Part shown: positions 8,363-16,811 of the stretch, one piece after another
Numbering within the stretch: position 1 is the stretch's first letter
Layout of the letters: every line of letters begins with the position of its first letter
Source of the DNA: an uncultured Chromatiaceae bacterium
Lineage (GTDB): Bacteria > Pseudomonadota > Gammaproteobacteria > Enterobacterales > Alteromonadaceae
DNA length: 64,000 bases
Assembly (NCBI GenBank): GCA_937978655.1
Contig: CALJUX010000011.1
Span: 29,028-93,027, forward strand
Direction: 5' to 3'
The notes under the pieces: generated by a model
Told to the model about the DNA's origin: nothing
The model's input: only the letters and a program-made list of their open reading frames with translations
Database searches by the model: none
Made by a program: the position numbers and the translations under genes

Positions 8363-11300
8363 ATGCAGATAACTTCAGAAGACCTCGTTTTAGCCTGGCG
8401 CAAAGCCAAGGTGGATTTGTATTACTCCACCAATCCTCCGTTATTGGCAATTGCCGATTACGAAGAAAAGTTGTTGGGTAATCTTGCTAGATTGCTAGAA
8501 CAACTCAATGGCGAAGACGAAGGCTGGATCACCGATAAAGAATTTTTGGGCGATTGGACACTCGCCCCTAAAGCAATCAAAAAAGCCACTCAGCAAGCAT
8601 GCGACAAAGATGCTAGTAAAGACACCACAGTGATCTTTGCATCGCCAGAAGACGATTGGGAAAATCAAATCACTGCAACTTCTTTGCCCGTGGCAGAATT
8701 TCGATTGATGGCATTGTGCAGTATTGATTTTCACGTTGTTTCAGCGCTCTGGATGTTAAAGGTTGGTCATTTATTTGATGCGAAGTTATCGAACTCTGTT
8801 TATGGCAGCCGTTTGCGCCGTAATCGACGAGACGAGATTAACCCATTAGCGATGGGTAACTTTAAGCCTTATCTAAAACCGTTCAAAGACTGGCGAGATG
8901 GCGCCATTAACACCATGCGTGAGGCGCTGAAGGCAAAGAAAAAGGTGATTGCCTTAACGGCCGACGTCAGTAGTTTTTATCATGAGTTGAATGCGGGTTT
9001 TATGCTCGACTCAACCTACCTCAGCGAAATTGGGATAGTGCTAACGCCAGAGCAAACCCAATTACACCGGTTGTTTATTTCTGCCTTGCAAGCCTGGGCC
9101 AAAAATACCCCTTTAGAAAAAGGTTTACCGGTTGGTTTACCAGCGTCTGCGGTTGTGGCGAATGCGGCACTTTTGAAGCTAGACCAGTTTATTGCAAAGC
9201 AAGTGGTACCACTTTATTACGGCCGCTACGTTGATGATATTTTGCTTGTGATGGAAAACAGCAGCGATATCAAACTAAGTAGCGATTTTTGGCAGTGGGT
9301 TATTAGTCGTGATGGTGGCAAAGAACTGCTGAGCCACGAGCAAGGCGCGGTAAAATACCAACCAGCTTATTTAAACAATGACCGTATTGTTTTTGAAAAC
9401 AGCAAAAACAAACTTTTTGTGCTGTCTGGCGAGCCAGGCATAGCCTTAGTCAATGCGATTTCCGAACAAATCAATCAGCGCGCCAGTGAATGGCGTTCCC
9501 TGCCGGAGTTACCAGACAACCCAGCAACTATTGCAACGGATTTGCTTAAAGCAACCAATCACGCTGGCGAGTATGCCGACAACTTACGTAAAACCGATGC
9601 GCTATCGTTAAGCCGCGCTGGTTTTGCATTGAATTTACGCAATTACGAAGCCTATGAACGTGATTTGCCGCAAGAGGCCTGGAAAGCGCATCGTCATGCC
9701 TTTTTTAATGCGGTGATTAACCACCTGCTATCGGCCCCAACGTTCTTTGAGCAAGCGCCTTACTTACCTCGTGTGGTAAGGATGGCCACAGCCTGTGAGG
9801 ATTTTGAACATCTGGGGCAAATGCTGAAACGCTTATTAAAGCTAGTAGCGAGTGTCGAGAACCAATGCCAGCATCAAATTAAAGCGGCGAGCCAAGAACA
9901 GGGTAAACCTGACATAAAGCGCTGGCGGGTAAGTTTAGCGCTGAGCCTAACCGAGAGCGTTATTTCTGCTTTACCGCCAAACCTGAGCAAGCAAGCAAAA
10001 GATCATTGGCAGCGGTTTGTCGCAACACACTGGCTAGCTTTAAGCGATGAATTGTTGTTTACGCCGCTCAAGACTATGGTGCTACCGCAAATGCTGGCTG
10101 AACTGCAAACATTACAGGCAAGGTTATTTAGCCATGATTTGGCCCATATACCGCTGCGTTTTGCTGCATTACCTAAAGAGATGGTCAGTCAGCGTGGTAT
10201 TCCAAAGCGCCAGCACTTGACTGCTGCAAGCTGGCCGCCATTGCCCAACAAGGAGCTTGACCAAGGTATCAATGTGTTGGCGAGCTGGTTTAAACCACAA
10301 CTCAAAGAGCTGCCAGCAGGCTTATATTTCGCTACTCGGCCTTTTAACTTAAATGAACTGTTTTTGTTGGCACCTGCACCTTTTGCCGCTGAGAGCCAAC
10401 AGAAGATTGCGCAAGCCGTGTTGGCGTTGCGTGGTTTTGAGCTTGATCCATTGCGCATGCCGCACTGGGATCAACCCCAACGGTTGCTGCAGATCCCTGC
10501 AGTCGATGGCGATAACAACACCAAACGTTCAGTTGCAGTTGCAAGCTGGCTCACCAGTGAGCAAAGTTTTGTCGCTGCGGCGCTTAGCAAACCATGCCCA
10601 GATATCCGCGCCCGCTATCAACGGATGAATAGGTTGATTAATGAGTTAATCTCGCGGCCTGAGCATGCCAGTTATTTGCTGTTGCCCGAGCTTGCCATGC
10701 CGCCGCAATGGTTTTTGCGTATCGCCGGCAAGCTTCATGGCAGGCGTATCTCACTCATTACCGGTGTTGAGTACTTACATAGCACGAAAAAACGGGTCCA
10801 CAATCAGGTTTGGGCCTCGCTCACCCACGATGGCTTTGGCTTTCCGTCATTGCTACTGTATCGGCAAGACAAACAAGCCCCTGCCTTGCATGAAGAAAGT
10901 GAGCTACAACGCTTGGCTGGCTTAACCATGCGGCCGCATACACCCTGGCATACACCGCCTGTGATTCAGCATGGTGATTTTTATTTTTCCGTGCTGATTT
11001 GTAGTGAACTGACCAATATCCACTATCGCGCTGCGCTGCGCGGCAAAATCGATGCATTGTTTGTCCCAGAGTGGAACTCAGATCTGGAAACCTTTAACGC
11101 GTTGGTTGAATCCGCAGCGCTGGATATTCACGCTTACGTGATTCAAAGCAACAACCGCCTTTATGGCGATAGCCGCATCCGTGTGCCGGCCAAAGAAAGC
11201 TGGGCTCGTGATGTACTGCGAGTCAAAGGCGGTAACCATGATTACTGTATCACCGGTGAGCTTGATATCGCCGCGCTCAGGCAGTTCCAATCCAGCCATC

Positions 11301-11389
11301 GTTCACCGGCCAAACCATTCAAACCCGTCCCAGACGGCTTTAACCAAGATATGGCGCACGCGCGCAAAGCATTACCCAAAGGGGAATAG
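8363..11389 (+). CDS. Defence reverse transcriptase with C-terminal nitrilase domain (DRT type 1-like)
   Basis: A 1008-aa two-domain protein. The N-terminal reverse transcriptase shows motif A with D201 (TADVSSFY), motif B (GLPVGLPASAV) and the YVDD catalytic box at 289-292. The C-terminal carbon-nitrogen hydrolase (nitrilase) domain shows a plausible Glu-Lys-Cys triad: E776 in LLPELAMP, K837 in RQDKQAP and C880 in LICSEL. RT-nitrilase fusions (UG1-type) define DRT type 1 anti-phage systems. The gene lies exactly between the two halves of pglX. Its stop is 2 bases before the pglX C-half ATG, so it supplies that gene's ribosome site. I see no gene for a partner protein, and no obvious RNA gene in the 89 bases before it. 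Confidence 0.88.
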   Translation: MQITSEDLVLAWRKAKVDLYYSTNPPLLAIADYEEKLLGNLARLLEQLNGEDEGWITDKEFLGDWTLAPKAIKKATQQACDKDASKDTTVIFASPEDDWENQITATSLPVAEFRLMALCSIDFHVVSALWMLKVGHLFDAKLSNSVYGSRLRRNRRDEINPLAMGNFKPYLKPFKDWRDGAINTMREALKAKKKVIALTADVSSFYHELNAGFMLDSTYLSEIGIVLTPEQTQLHRLFISALQAWAKNTPLEKGLPVGLPASAVVANAALLKLDQFIAKQVVPLYYGRYVDDILLVMENSSDIKLSSDFWQWVISRDGGKELLSHEQGAVKYQPAYLNNDRIVFENSKNKLFVLSGEPGIALVNAISEQINQRASEWRSLPELPDNPATIATDLLKATNHAGEYADNLRKTDALSLSRAGFALNLRNYEAYERDLPQEAWKAHRHAFFNAVINHLLSAPTFFEQAPYLPRVVRMATACEDFEHLGQMLKRLLKLVASVENQCQHQIKAASQEQGKPDIKRWRVSLALSLTESVISALPPNLSKQAKDHWQRFVATHWLALSDELLFTPLKTMVLPQMLAELQTLQARLFSHDLAHIPLRFAALPKEMVSQRGIPKRQHLTAASWPPLPNKELDQGINVLASWFKPQLKELPAGLYFATRPFNLNELFLLAPAPFAAESQQKIAQAVLALRGFELDPLRMPHWDQPQRLLQIPAVDGDNNTKRSVAVASWLTSEQSFVAAALSKPCPDIRARYQRMNRLINELISRPEHASYLLLPELAMPPQWFLRIAGKLHGRRISLITGVEYLHSTKKRVHNQVWASLTHDGFGFPSLLLYRQDKQAPALHEESELQRLAGLTMRPHTPWHTPPVIQHGDFYFSVLICSELTNIHYRAALRGKIDALFVPEWNSDLETFNALVESAALDIHAYVIQSNNRLYGDSRIRVPAKESWARDVLRVKGGNHDYCITGELDIAALRQFQSSHRSPAKPFKPVPDGFNQDMAHARKALPKGE

Positions 11390-11391
11390 GC

Positions 11392-13113
11392 ATGAGCCAA
11401 CAAGAACAAAACGACAAAAGCCAACATTTTTATCGCGCTTCGGCAGCGGATTTTATGAAGATTCCTGGAGCTCCAGTCGCCTACTGGGCGAGCGAAAAAG
11501 AGCTTAGTTGCTTTGAAAGGTACCCTGCAATTTCTGATTTTGCTACGTCATCAAATGGTGTTCAAACGGGAAACAATGGTAAATATGTCCGTTGCTGGTA
11601 CGAAGTTTCATATAGAGACATCGCGAAGAAATGGTTTCCCTACAATAAGGGCGGATCCTTCCGAAAGTGGTATGGAAACTATGAGTTCGTTGTTAATTGG
11701 TTAGATAATGGAAAGGATATAAAATCCGAAAAAAATTCTTGCGCTAGGGGGGAGGAATATTATTTTACTGAAGGAATCACATGGTCTGATGTGACTAGTG
11801 GCAAACTTTCTTGTAGATATTTACCCAAAGGGTTCGTTTTTGATGCTTCAGGCCCCTCAGCTTTTTTCGAAGACAAAGATCTGACGTTTGTTGGCTTAGC
11901 ACTTATGAATACAAGTTTTGCAAATTATTGGTCAAAAATACTCAATCCAACTTTGCATTTTCAATCTGGCGATTTTAGAAAAATTACACTATCACCAAAT
12001 TTCATTGCTAGGGACGTCATCGATTGCTCAAGACAACTTGTTGAACTAACGAAACACGATTGGGATGATTTCGAAATTTCGATTGACTATAACGTTTGTG
12101 GAATATTGAAAAATAGGCATGAAACGCTTCGAGAGTCATATGTATCTTTGAGAGCTATTTGGGAGCAAAGAACGAAAGACTCTGCAAGTCTTGAACAAAA
12201 AAACAACACATTGTTTTCTGAGGCGTATGGATTAGATAGTGAATCTATAACTTCAGTGAGTTTGCAAGATGTTACGCTCACATGTAACCCGCAATATCGT
12301 TATGGTGGAAATCGGACTGAAGACGAATATGAAAAATTGTTGATGGGCGATACAGTTGAAGAGTTTTTGTCTTATTCTATAGGCTGCATGATGGGCCGTT
12401 ACTCCATCGATGAACCCGGCCTAATTCTCGCCAGTCAAGGCGAGACGTTACAAGATTACCTGAACCAAATCCAGACGCCGCGCTTTATTCCTGATAACGA
12501 CGCCATTTTACCACTCACTGATCAGGAATGGTTTGCGGATGATGTCACCAACCGCGTGCGTGAATTTGTCAAAGTGGTGTGGGGCGAAGAAACACTGCAA
12601 GAAAACTTGGCCTTTATTGCCGAATCGCTGTGTCTGCATGCCATTAAAAGTAAAAAGGGCGAGTCCGCCATTGAGACTATTCGCCGCTATTTAAGTACCC
12701 AGTTTTATAAAGATCACTTAAAAACCTATAAGAAGCGGCCAATTTACTGGCTATTTAGCAGCGGCAAAGAAAAAGCGTTTGAATGCTTGGTCTACCTACA
12801 TCGCTATAACGAGAGCACCTTAGCCCGCATGCGCACCGAATACGTCACACCGCTGATGGGCAAATACGACGCGCAGCAAAGCCTGCAGCAAGAGCAACTG
12901 AACGACGCCAGCCCAGCCCAGCAACGCGAGCTGGAAAAACAATTAAAAGACCTCGCGAAAAAACAAACCGAACTACGCGCCTTTGACGAAAACCTCAAAC
13001 ATTACGCCGATATGCGCATCAAACTCGATTTAGATGATGGTGTGAAGGTGAACTACGGCAAATTCGGTAATTTGCTGGCGGATGTTAAAGCCATTACGGG
13101 TGATAAAGAATAA
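11392..13113 (+). CDS. pglX: PglX C-terminal half: target-recognition and C-terminal domains
   Basis: A 573-aa protein whose sequence from about residue 8 (DKSQHFYRASAADFMKIPG) is the normal continuation of PglX after the methyltransferase domain. The second PglX at 13232 shows the same order, with matching landmarks GGSFRKWYGN, KPIYWLFSSGKE and LKHYADMRI. The new start ATG has AGGGGA just upstream, inside the end of the RT gene, so translation is likely coupled. Bases about 11480-12350, the presumed DNA-recognition part, are much more AT-rich than the flanks, as expected after exchange of a recognition domain. Together with the 6333 gene it would make about 1,219 residues. Confidence 0.88.
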   Translation: MSQQEQNDKSQHFYRASAADFMKIPGAPVAYWASEKELSCFERYPAISDFATSSNGVQTGNNGKYVRCWYEVSYRDIAKKWFPYNKGGSFRKWYGNYEFVVNWLDNGKDIKSEKNSCARGEEYYFTEGITWSDVTSGKLSCRYLPKGFVFDASGPSAFFEDKDLTFVGLALMNTSFANYWSKILNPTLHFQSGDFRKITLSPNFIARDVIDCSRQLVELTKHDWDDFEISIDYNVCGILKNRHETLRESYVSLRAIWEQRTKDSASLEQKNNTLFSEAYGLDSESITSVSLQDVTLTCNPQYRYGGNRTEDEYEKLLMGDTVEEFLSYSIGCMMGRYSIDEPGLILASQGETLQDYLNQIQTPRFIPDNDAILPLTDQEWFADDVTNRVREFVKVVWGEETLQENLAFIAESLCLHAIKSKKGESAIETIRRYLSTQFYKDHLKTYKKRPIYWLFSSGKEKAFECLVYLHRYNESTLARMRTEYVTPLMGKYDAQQSLQQEQLNDASPAQQRELEKQLKDLAKKQTELRAFDENLKHYADMRIKLDLDDGVKVNYGKFGNLLADVKAITGDKE

Positions 13114-13125
13114 TTAAGAGGTTTG

Positions 13126-13166
13126 GCAATAGGCTTCATAGCCGGTTGATGGATGAAGCCTATTGC
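13126..13166. repeat. Perfect 14-bp inverted repeat between the pglX genes
   Basis: GCAATAGGCTTCAT and its exact complement ATGAAGCCTATTGC, separated by 13 bases. No T-run follows directly, so this is not a classical terminator. It could be an RNA hairpin, a protein site or the scar of a mobile sequence. Confidence 0.6.
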
Positions 13167-13173
13167 AAGCGAT

Positions 13174-13195
13174 GGCGCGGCTTTTTATCCGCGCC
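13174..13195. repeat. GC-rich 7-bp inverted repeat before second pglX
   Basis: GGCGCGG/CCGCGCC around an 8-base T-rich centre, directly after the 14-bp repeat. The two could together attenuate transcription between the first and second pglX genes; this is inference. Confidence 0.45.
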
Positions 13196-13231
13196 AAATG
13201 AAGGCCAGAATTTAGGCAAGGATTGAAGTAA

Positions 13232-16200
13232 ATGGACGTCAAAGCACTTAAAAAGTTTTTAGCAAAAGCCCGCGCGCTGTTTAAACAAGAGTTTTTACAG
13301 CAATTACAGCAGGCCGGCGTCAGCGAAGATTTAACCATCGCGACTGCGCCAACCGTTCAGGCCTTATTGTCGCCGCATTTACTCTCACCTTTAATGGCGC
13401 CTTTATTGAATCAGTGCAGCGAGAAAACGCACGATGCGATGGCAGAAGTGCTGGCTTATACCTGGTTCCATCGGCTCTGTGTGATCCGTTACTTGGAGCT
13501 TAACCAGCAGTTGAGTCATGGCGTGCGGGTGCTTTCATCCACAACTAACAGCCATGGCTTTCAGATGTTGGATGAGGTGGTGGAGCATTGTGATGCGCTG
13601 GGGTTAGATAAACAGCGCATTATTGAGTTGAAACTGGCCGCAGACCAAGATGCGGTGTTGTTTCGGCTGATTTTATTGGGGCAATGCCAGAAATTAAGCG
13701 CTGCGATGCCATTTTTATTTGCGGGCGAGCCTGGTCTGGCTGAGTGTTTATTGCCACAAGATTTAACTCGAACCAATTCCATTGTGCGTTTTGTGGTGGA
13801 TGAACTTCCAGAGCAATGCTGGCAAAGCATCGATATCTTTACCGCCCTATATGATGGCTATTACGTTGACTTAAACAAAGAGCTGCCAAAAAAGATCGGC
13901 CACGCTGAACTTGCCAAAGCAACGCAAACCGTGGAGCCGCGCTGGGTGAGCCAATACATGCTCGAAAATACCCTAGGCCGGCGCTGGCTGGAATTACAGC
14001 CTGCATCGGTTCTCGCCGCGAAACTTCCGTATTATCTGCCAAGCGCAGAACAGCCCCCTCAGGTTGCGGATTATCTGCTTGGCCTGGCATCAAATGCTGC
14101 CAACCCGGAACACCTGCGGGTGCTGGACCCAGCCTGTGGCAGCGGCCAAATGTTGGTGCAAGCCTATGCCATCTTAAAAAATATCTATTTGGAAAAAGGC
14201 TATCAGCTTCGGGATATTCCTCAGCTTATTTTCCGCCATAATCTGTTTGGATTAGACATTTGCCAACGCGCAATGCAAATGACTGGGCTCACGTTGGTGT
14301 TATTCGCATTACAAGACGACCGGCGTTATTTGACGCGCCCCGCAAGCTTGAACCTGTTTAATCTTCGATGTGACGATGAAACTGCCGAGTTACCTGCAGC
14401 ATTTAAGCGCCAGTGCATGACGCTGGGCGCGCTGGCGGAGCGAACGCAAGTTTTAGCTGAGGGTAATTCAGCATCAAATGCCGCATCGCTACAACAGGTG
14501 TTTCAATTGCAATTTGATGTGGTGGTTTGTTATCCGCCAAATCTAGGCATTATTGGTGCGGGCGATAGCTTAGAAGCATTAAAACAGGCCGCCAAGCAAC
14601 GCTTTCCCTCGACGAAGAGCAATCTGGCAACGATGTTTTTTAATCAGGCGAGTCAATGGTTAAAACCCAATGGCTTGATGTCGTTAATCTTAAAAGACAG
14701 TTGGTTGTTCTTATCGCGCTATGAGCAAATGCGCGAAATCCTGTTTCAGGAATTAAGTTTAACCACCTTGGCGCATTTTGGCCGTAGCGTGATCCCCGAG
14801 CAGCATCAAATGAATGCTGCTGTGATCCGCAAAGCCGCGTTGCCTGACTACCTTGCAACCTTTTGTTTTGTGGATGGCAGCGATTTAACGAACAAAAATC
14901 AAGATGGGCAAGTTATTCAGGCGCAGCCGGTGGAATTTCCTCCCAAGAATAAGCGGCATGTCGTGAACTCGTTAAGTCGGATGAAAATGGTGCCAACCAA
15001 GCCACTGTCGTATTGGCTCTATGCTGATTTGCAGCAAGTGTTTCAGCGCGGCAAGCCTTTGGCGAAAGCGGTGAAAACTAAAGCCTGTGGTAAAACGGCC
15101 GACCGCGAAAAAGAGTGTCGGCATTGGTGGGAACTTCCTACGCAGCTGAGCCTAGGTACGAGTTCCTACTGGAAGCCCTTAGCCACAGGGGGCAGCTTCA
15201 GGCGTTGGTATGGCAATAGCAATTTGCGGGTAAGGCAAGACTACGCCGAACAGCTGGGGCTGTTTAGCTCTGGCTCAGGTGTGATCAATTCCTGGACTGC
15301 AATGTCGCCTATTTTTAATGCCCGTGAGATAGATGCGCACACCTATGTGGATTCGTCAGGCCCTTGTTTTGCTGTTGAGACGGCGGAGCAACAAAGGTTG
15401 TTTCTCCTTGGCGTATTTAACAGCAAAGTGTTTGATGAATTAGTCAAAGCGGTTTATCCCGAGGGTGTGTTAGGTTCCATTCGTCCGGCGGATTTAGCGG
15501 CTATTCCAATTCCTGACGCGACGGATGCAATGACGAGTGACATCGCGGATAAAGTACAGCAACTCGTAGCCATCGCACGGCGTGATTGGCAAAGTGTGGA
15601 AAGTGGCATTGAGTTTACCTTGCCGGCTATTCTTCACGCTCGCAATCAATTAGCCATGCCGACATCTGATTTACAGCAGTGTTATCAGCAGGTACAAGCA
15701 GAGCATGTGCAAGAAGTCAGCCGCGCATTGCAGCTTGAGCGTGCGGTGAATAACGCGATAGAAAGTTGCTATGAGCTGGCTTCCGATAGCACCGAGCCGG
15801 TGCCTGTCAGCGCTATCAGTTTGCAGCAGAATCCTTTTTATCAAAGCGAACTTATCGACATCGATCACTCCGATGCACAGACCCAGCAGGCTCTGACCAA
15901 GCAATGGCTTACTCAACATCAGGCTGAGCAAGTAGAACAGCTAATCAGTTATTTGATCGGCTGTTTGATGGGACGCTTTGCGACCAATTCAGCAACGGCA
16001 TTAGGCTCTGTGGTACTGGGGCATGACCAAGCTCCAGTGTTTGAACAGTTAAAAGCCTCACAACATTATCAGGATTATCCGCTGGATATTGACGGTATTG
16101 TGCCTTTAGCTGCAGAAGCCTGGACCTATCCTGACGATGCGACAGCCCAGCTCTGCCATTTTGTGAAAAAACTTTTTGGCCCAGAATTGTTTGCCAACAA

Positions 16201-16711
16201 CATGGCGTTTATTGCTGAAAGCCTGCGCTTGAAATATGACGACTTGGCGAATCACGGCGACATTGATGCTGTTATCCGCGGTTATATGACAGCGCATTTT
16301 TTCAAAGAGCATTGCCGTCGCTATCAACGCAAACCCATTTATTGGTTATTCAGCAGCGGCAAGGAGCGAGCATTTCAATGCCTGATTTATCTGCATCGCA
16401 TGACTGAAGCAACATTGCCCCGGCTTCGCGTTGAATACGTGGTACCGCAGCTAGTGAGATTTGAATCACAGCTGGAATTTCTGCAAGAACAAATGACAAA
16501 TGCCAGTCCCGCCGAGCTGCGAAGTTTGGAAGCTCAGCTTAAGAGTTTGTTGAAGAAACAGTTAGAGCTGCGGCAATTTGATGAAAAGTTAAAGCATTAT
16601 GCGGATATGCGAATCAACATTAATTTAGAAGATGGTGTGAGAGTTAACTACGCCAAGTTCGGCGATTTATTGGTTGATGTTAAAGCGATCACAGGGGATA
16701 AGGGCGATTAA
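13232..16711 (+). CDS. Second PglX homologue with altered catalytic motif (YPPN)
   Basis: A full-length 1159-aa PglX homologue. It keeps motif I (DPACGSGQ, from D299) and the family's C-terminal landmarks (RKPIYWLFSSGKERAF, LKHYADMRININ). Motif IV, NPPY in active adenine methyltransferases, reads Y434-P-P-N437 within VVVCYPPNLG: the Asn and Tyr are exchanged. That should abolish base flipping and methyl transfer, so it is probably not an active methylase. It could be a recognition or regulatory paralogue working with the split PglX. The reading frame is intact over 3.5 kb, arguing against simple decay. A ribosome site (AAGGA) precedes the ATG. Confidence 0.88.
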   Translation: MDVKALKKFLAKARALFKQEFLQQLQQAGVSEDLTIATAPTVQALLSPHLLSPLMAPLLNQCSEKTHDAMAEVLAYTWFHRLCVIRYLELNQQLSHGVRVLSSTTNSHGFQMLDEVVEHCDALGLDKQRIIELKLAADQDAVLFRLILLGQCQKLSAAMPFLFAGEPGLAECLLPQDLTRTNSIVRFVVDELPEQCWQSIDIFTALYDGYYVDLNKELPKKIGHAELAKATQTVEPRWVSQYMLENTLGRRWLELQPASVLAAKLPYYLPSAEQPPQVADYLLGLASNAANPEHLRVLDPACGSGQMLVQAYAILKNIYLEKGYQLRDIPQLIFRHNLFGLDICQRAMQMTGLTLVLFALQDDRRYLTRPASLNLFNLRCDDETAELPAAFKRQCMTLGALAERTQVLAEGNSASNAASLQQVFQLQFDVVVCYPPNLGIIGAGDSLEALKQAAKQRFPSTKSNLATMFFNQASQWLKPNGLMSLILKDSWLFLSRYEQMREILFQELSLTTLAHFGRSVIPEQHQMNAAVIRKAALPDYLATFCFVDGSDLTNKNQDGQVIQAQPVEFPPKNKRHVVNSLSRMKMVPTKPLSYWLYADLQQVFQRGKPLAKAVKTKACGKTADREKECRHWWELPTQLSLGTSSYWKPLATGGSFRRWYGNSNLRVRQDYAEQLGLFSSGSGVINSWTAMSPIFNAREIDAHTYVDSSGPCFAVETAEQQRLFLLGVFNSKVFDELVKAVYPEGVLGSIRPADLAAIPIPDATDAMTSDIADKVQQLVAIARRDWQSVESGIEFTLPAILHARNQLAMPTSDLQQCYQQVQAEHVQEVSRALQLERAVNNAIESCYELASDSTEPVPVSAISLQQNPFYQSELIDIDHSDAQTQQALTKQWLTQHQAEQVEQLISYLIGCLMGRFATNSATALGSVVLGHDQAPVFEQLKASQHYQDYPLDIDGIVPLAAEAWTYPDDATAQLCHFVKKLFGPELFANNMAFIAESLRLKYDDLANHGDIDAVIRGYMTAHFFKEHCRRYQRKPIYWLFSSGKERAFQCLIYLHRMTEATLPRLRVEYVVPQLVRFESQLEFLQEQMTNASPAELRSLEAQLKSLLKKQLELRQFDEKLKHYADMRININLEDGVRVNYAKFGDLLVDVKAITGDKGD

Positions 16712-16811
16712 TGCGTCGGACAGCCACCGTTTTCGTTTTTTGTGCACACGCCAATTCAAAGTTAGCGCATTGGCTTTGCGATAATTTGATTGAGCATATA
16801 CAAGGATTTTC

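Noticed and set aside
8266..8481. 71-codon frame across the junction after the pglX N-half
   Set aside because: It overlaps the real RT start in another frame and has no ribosome site or family character.
11392..13113. Reading this as an independent gene
   Set aside because: The landmarks shared with the second PglX show it is the C-terminal half of pglX, so it is annotated as such.
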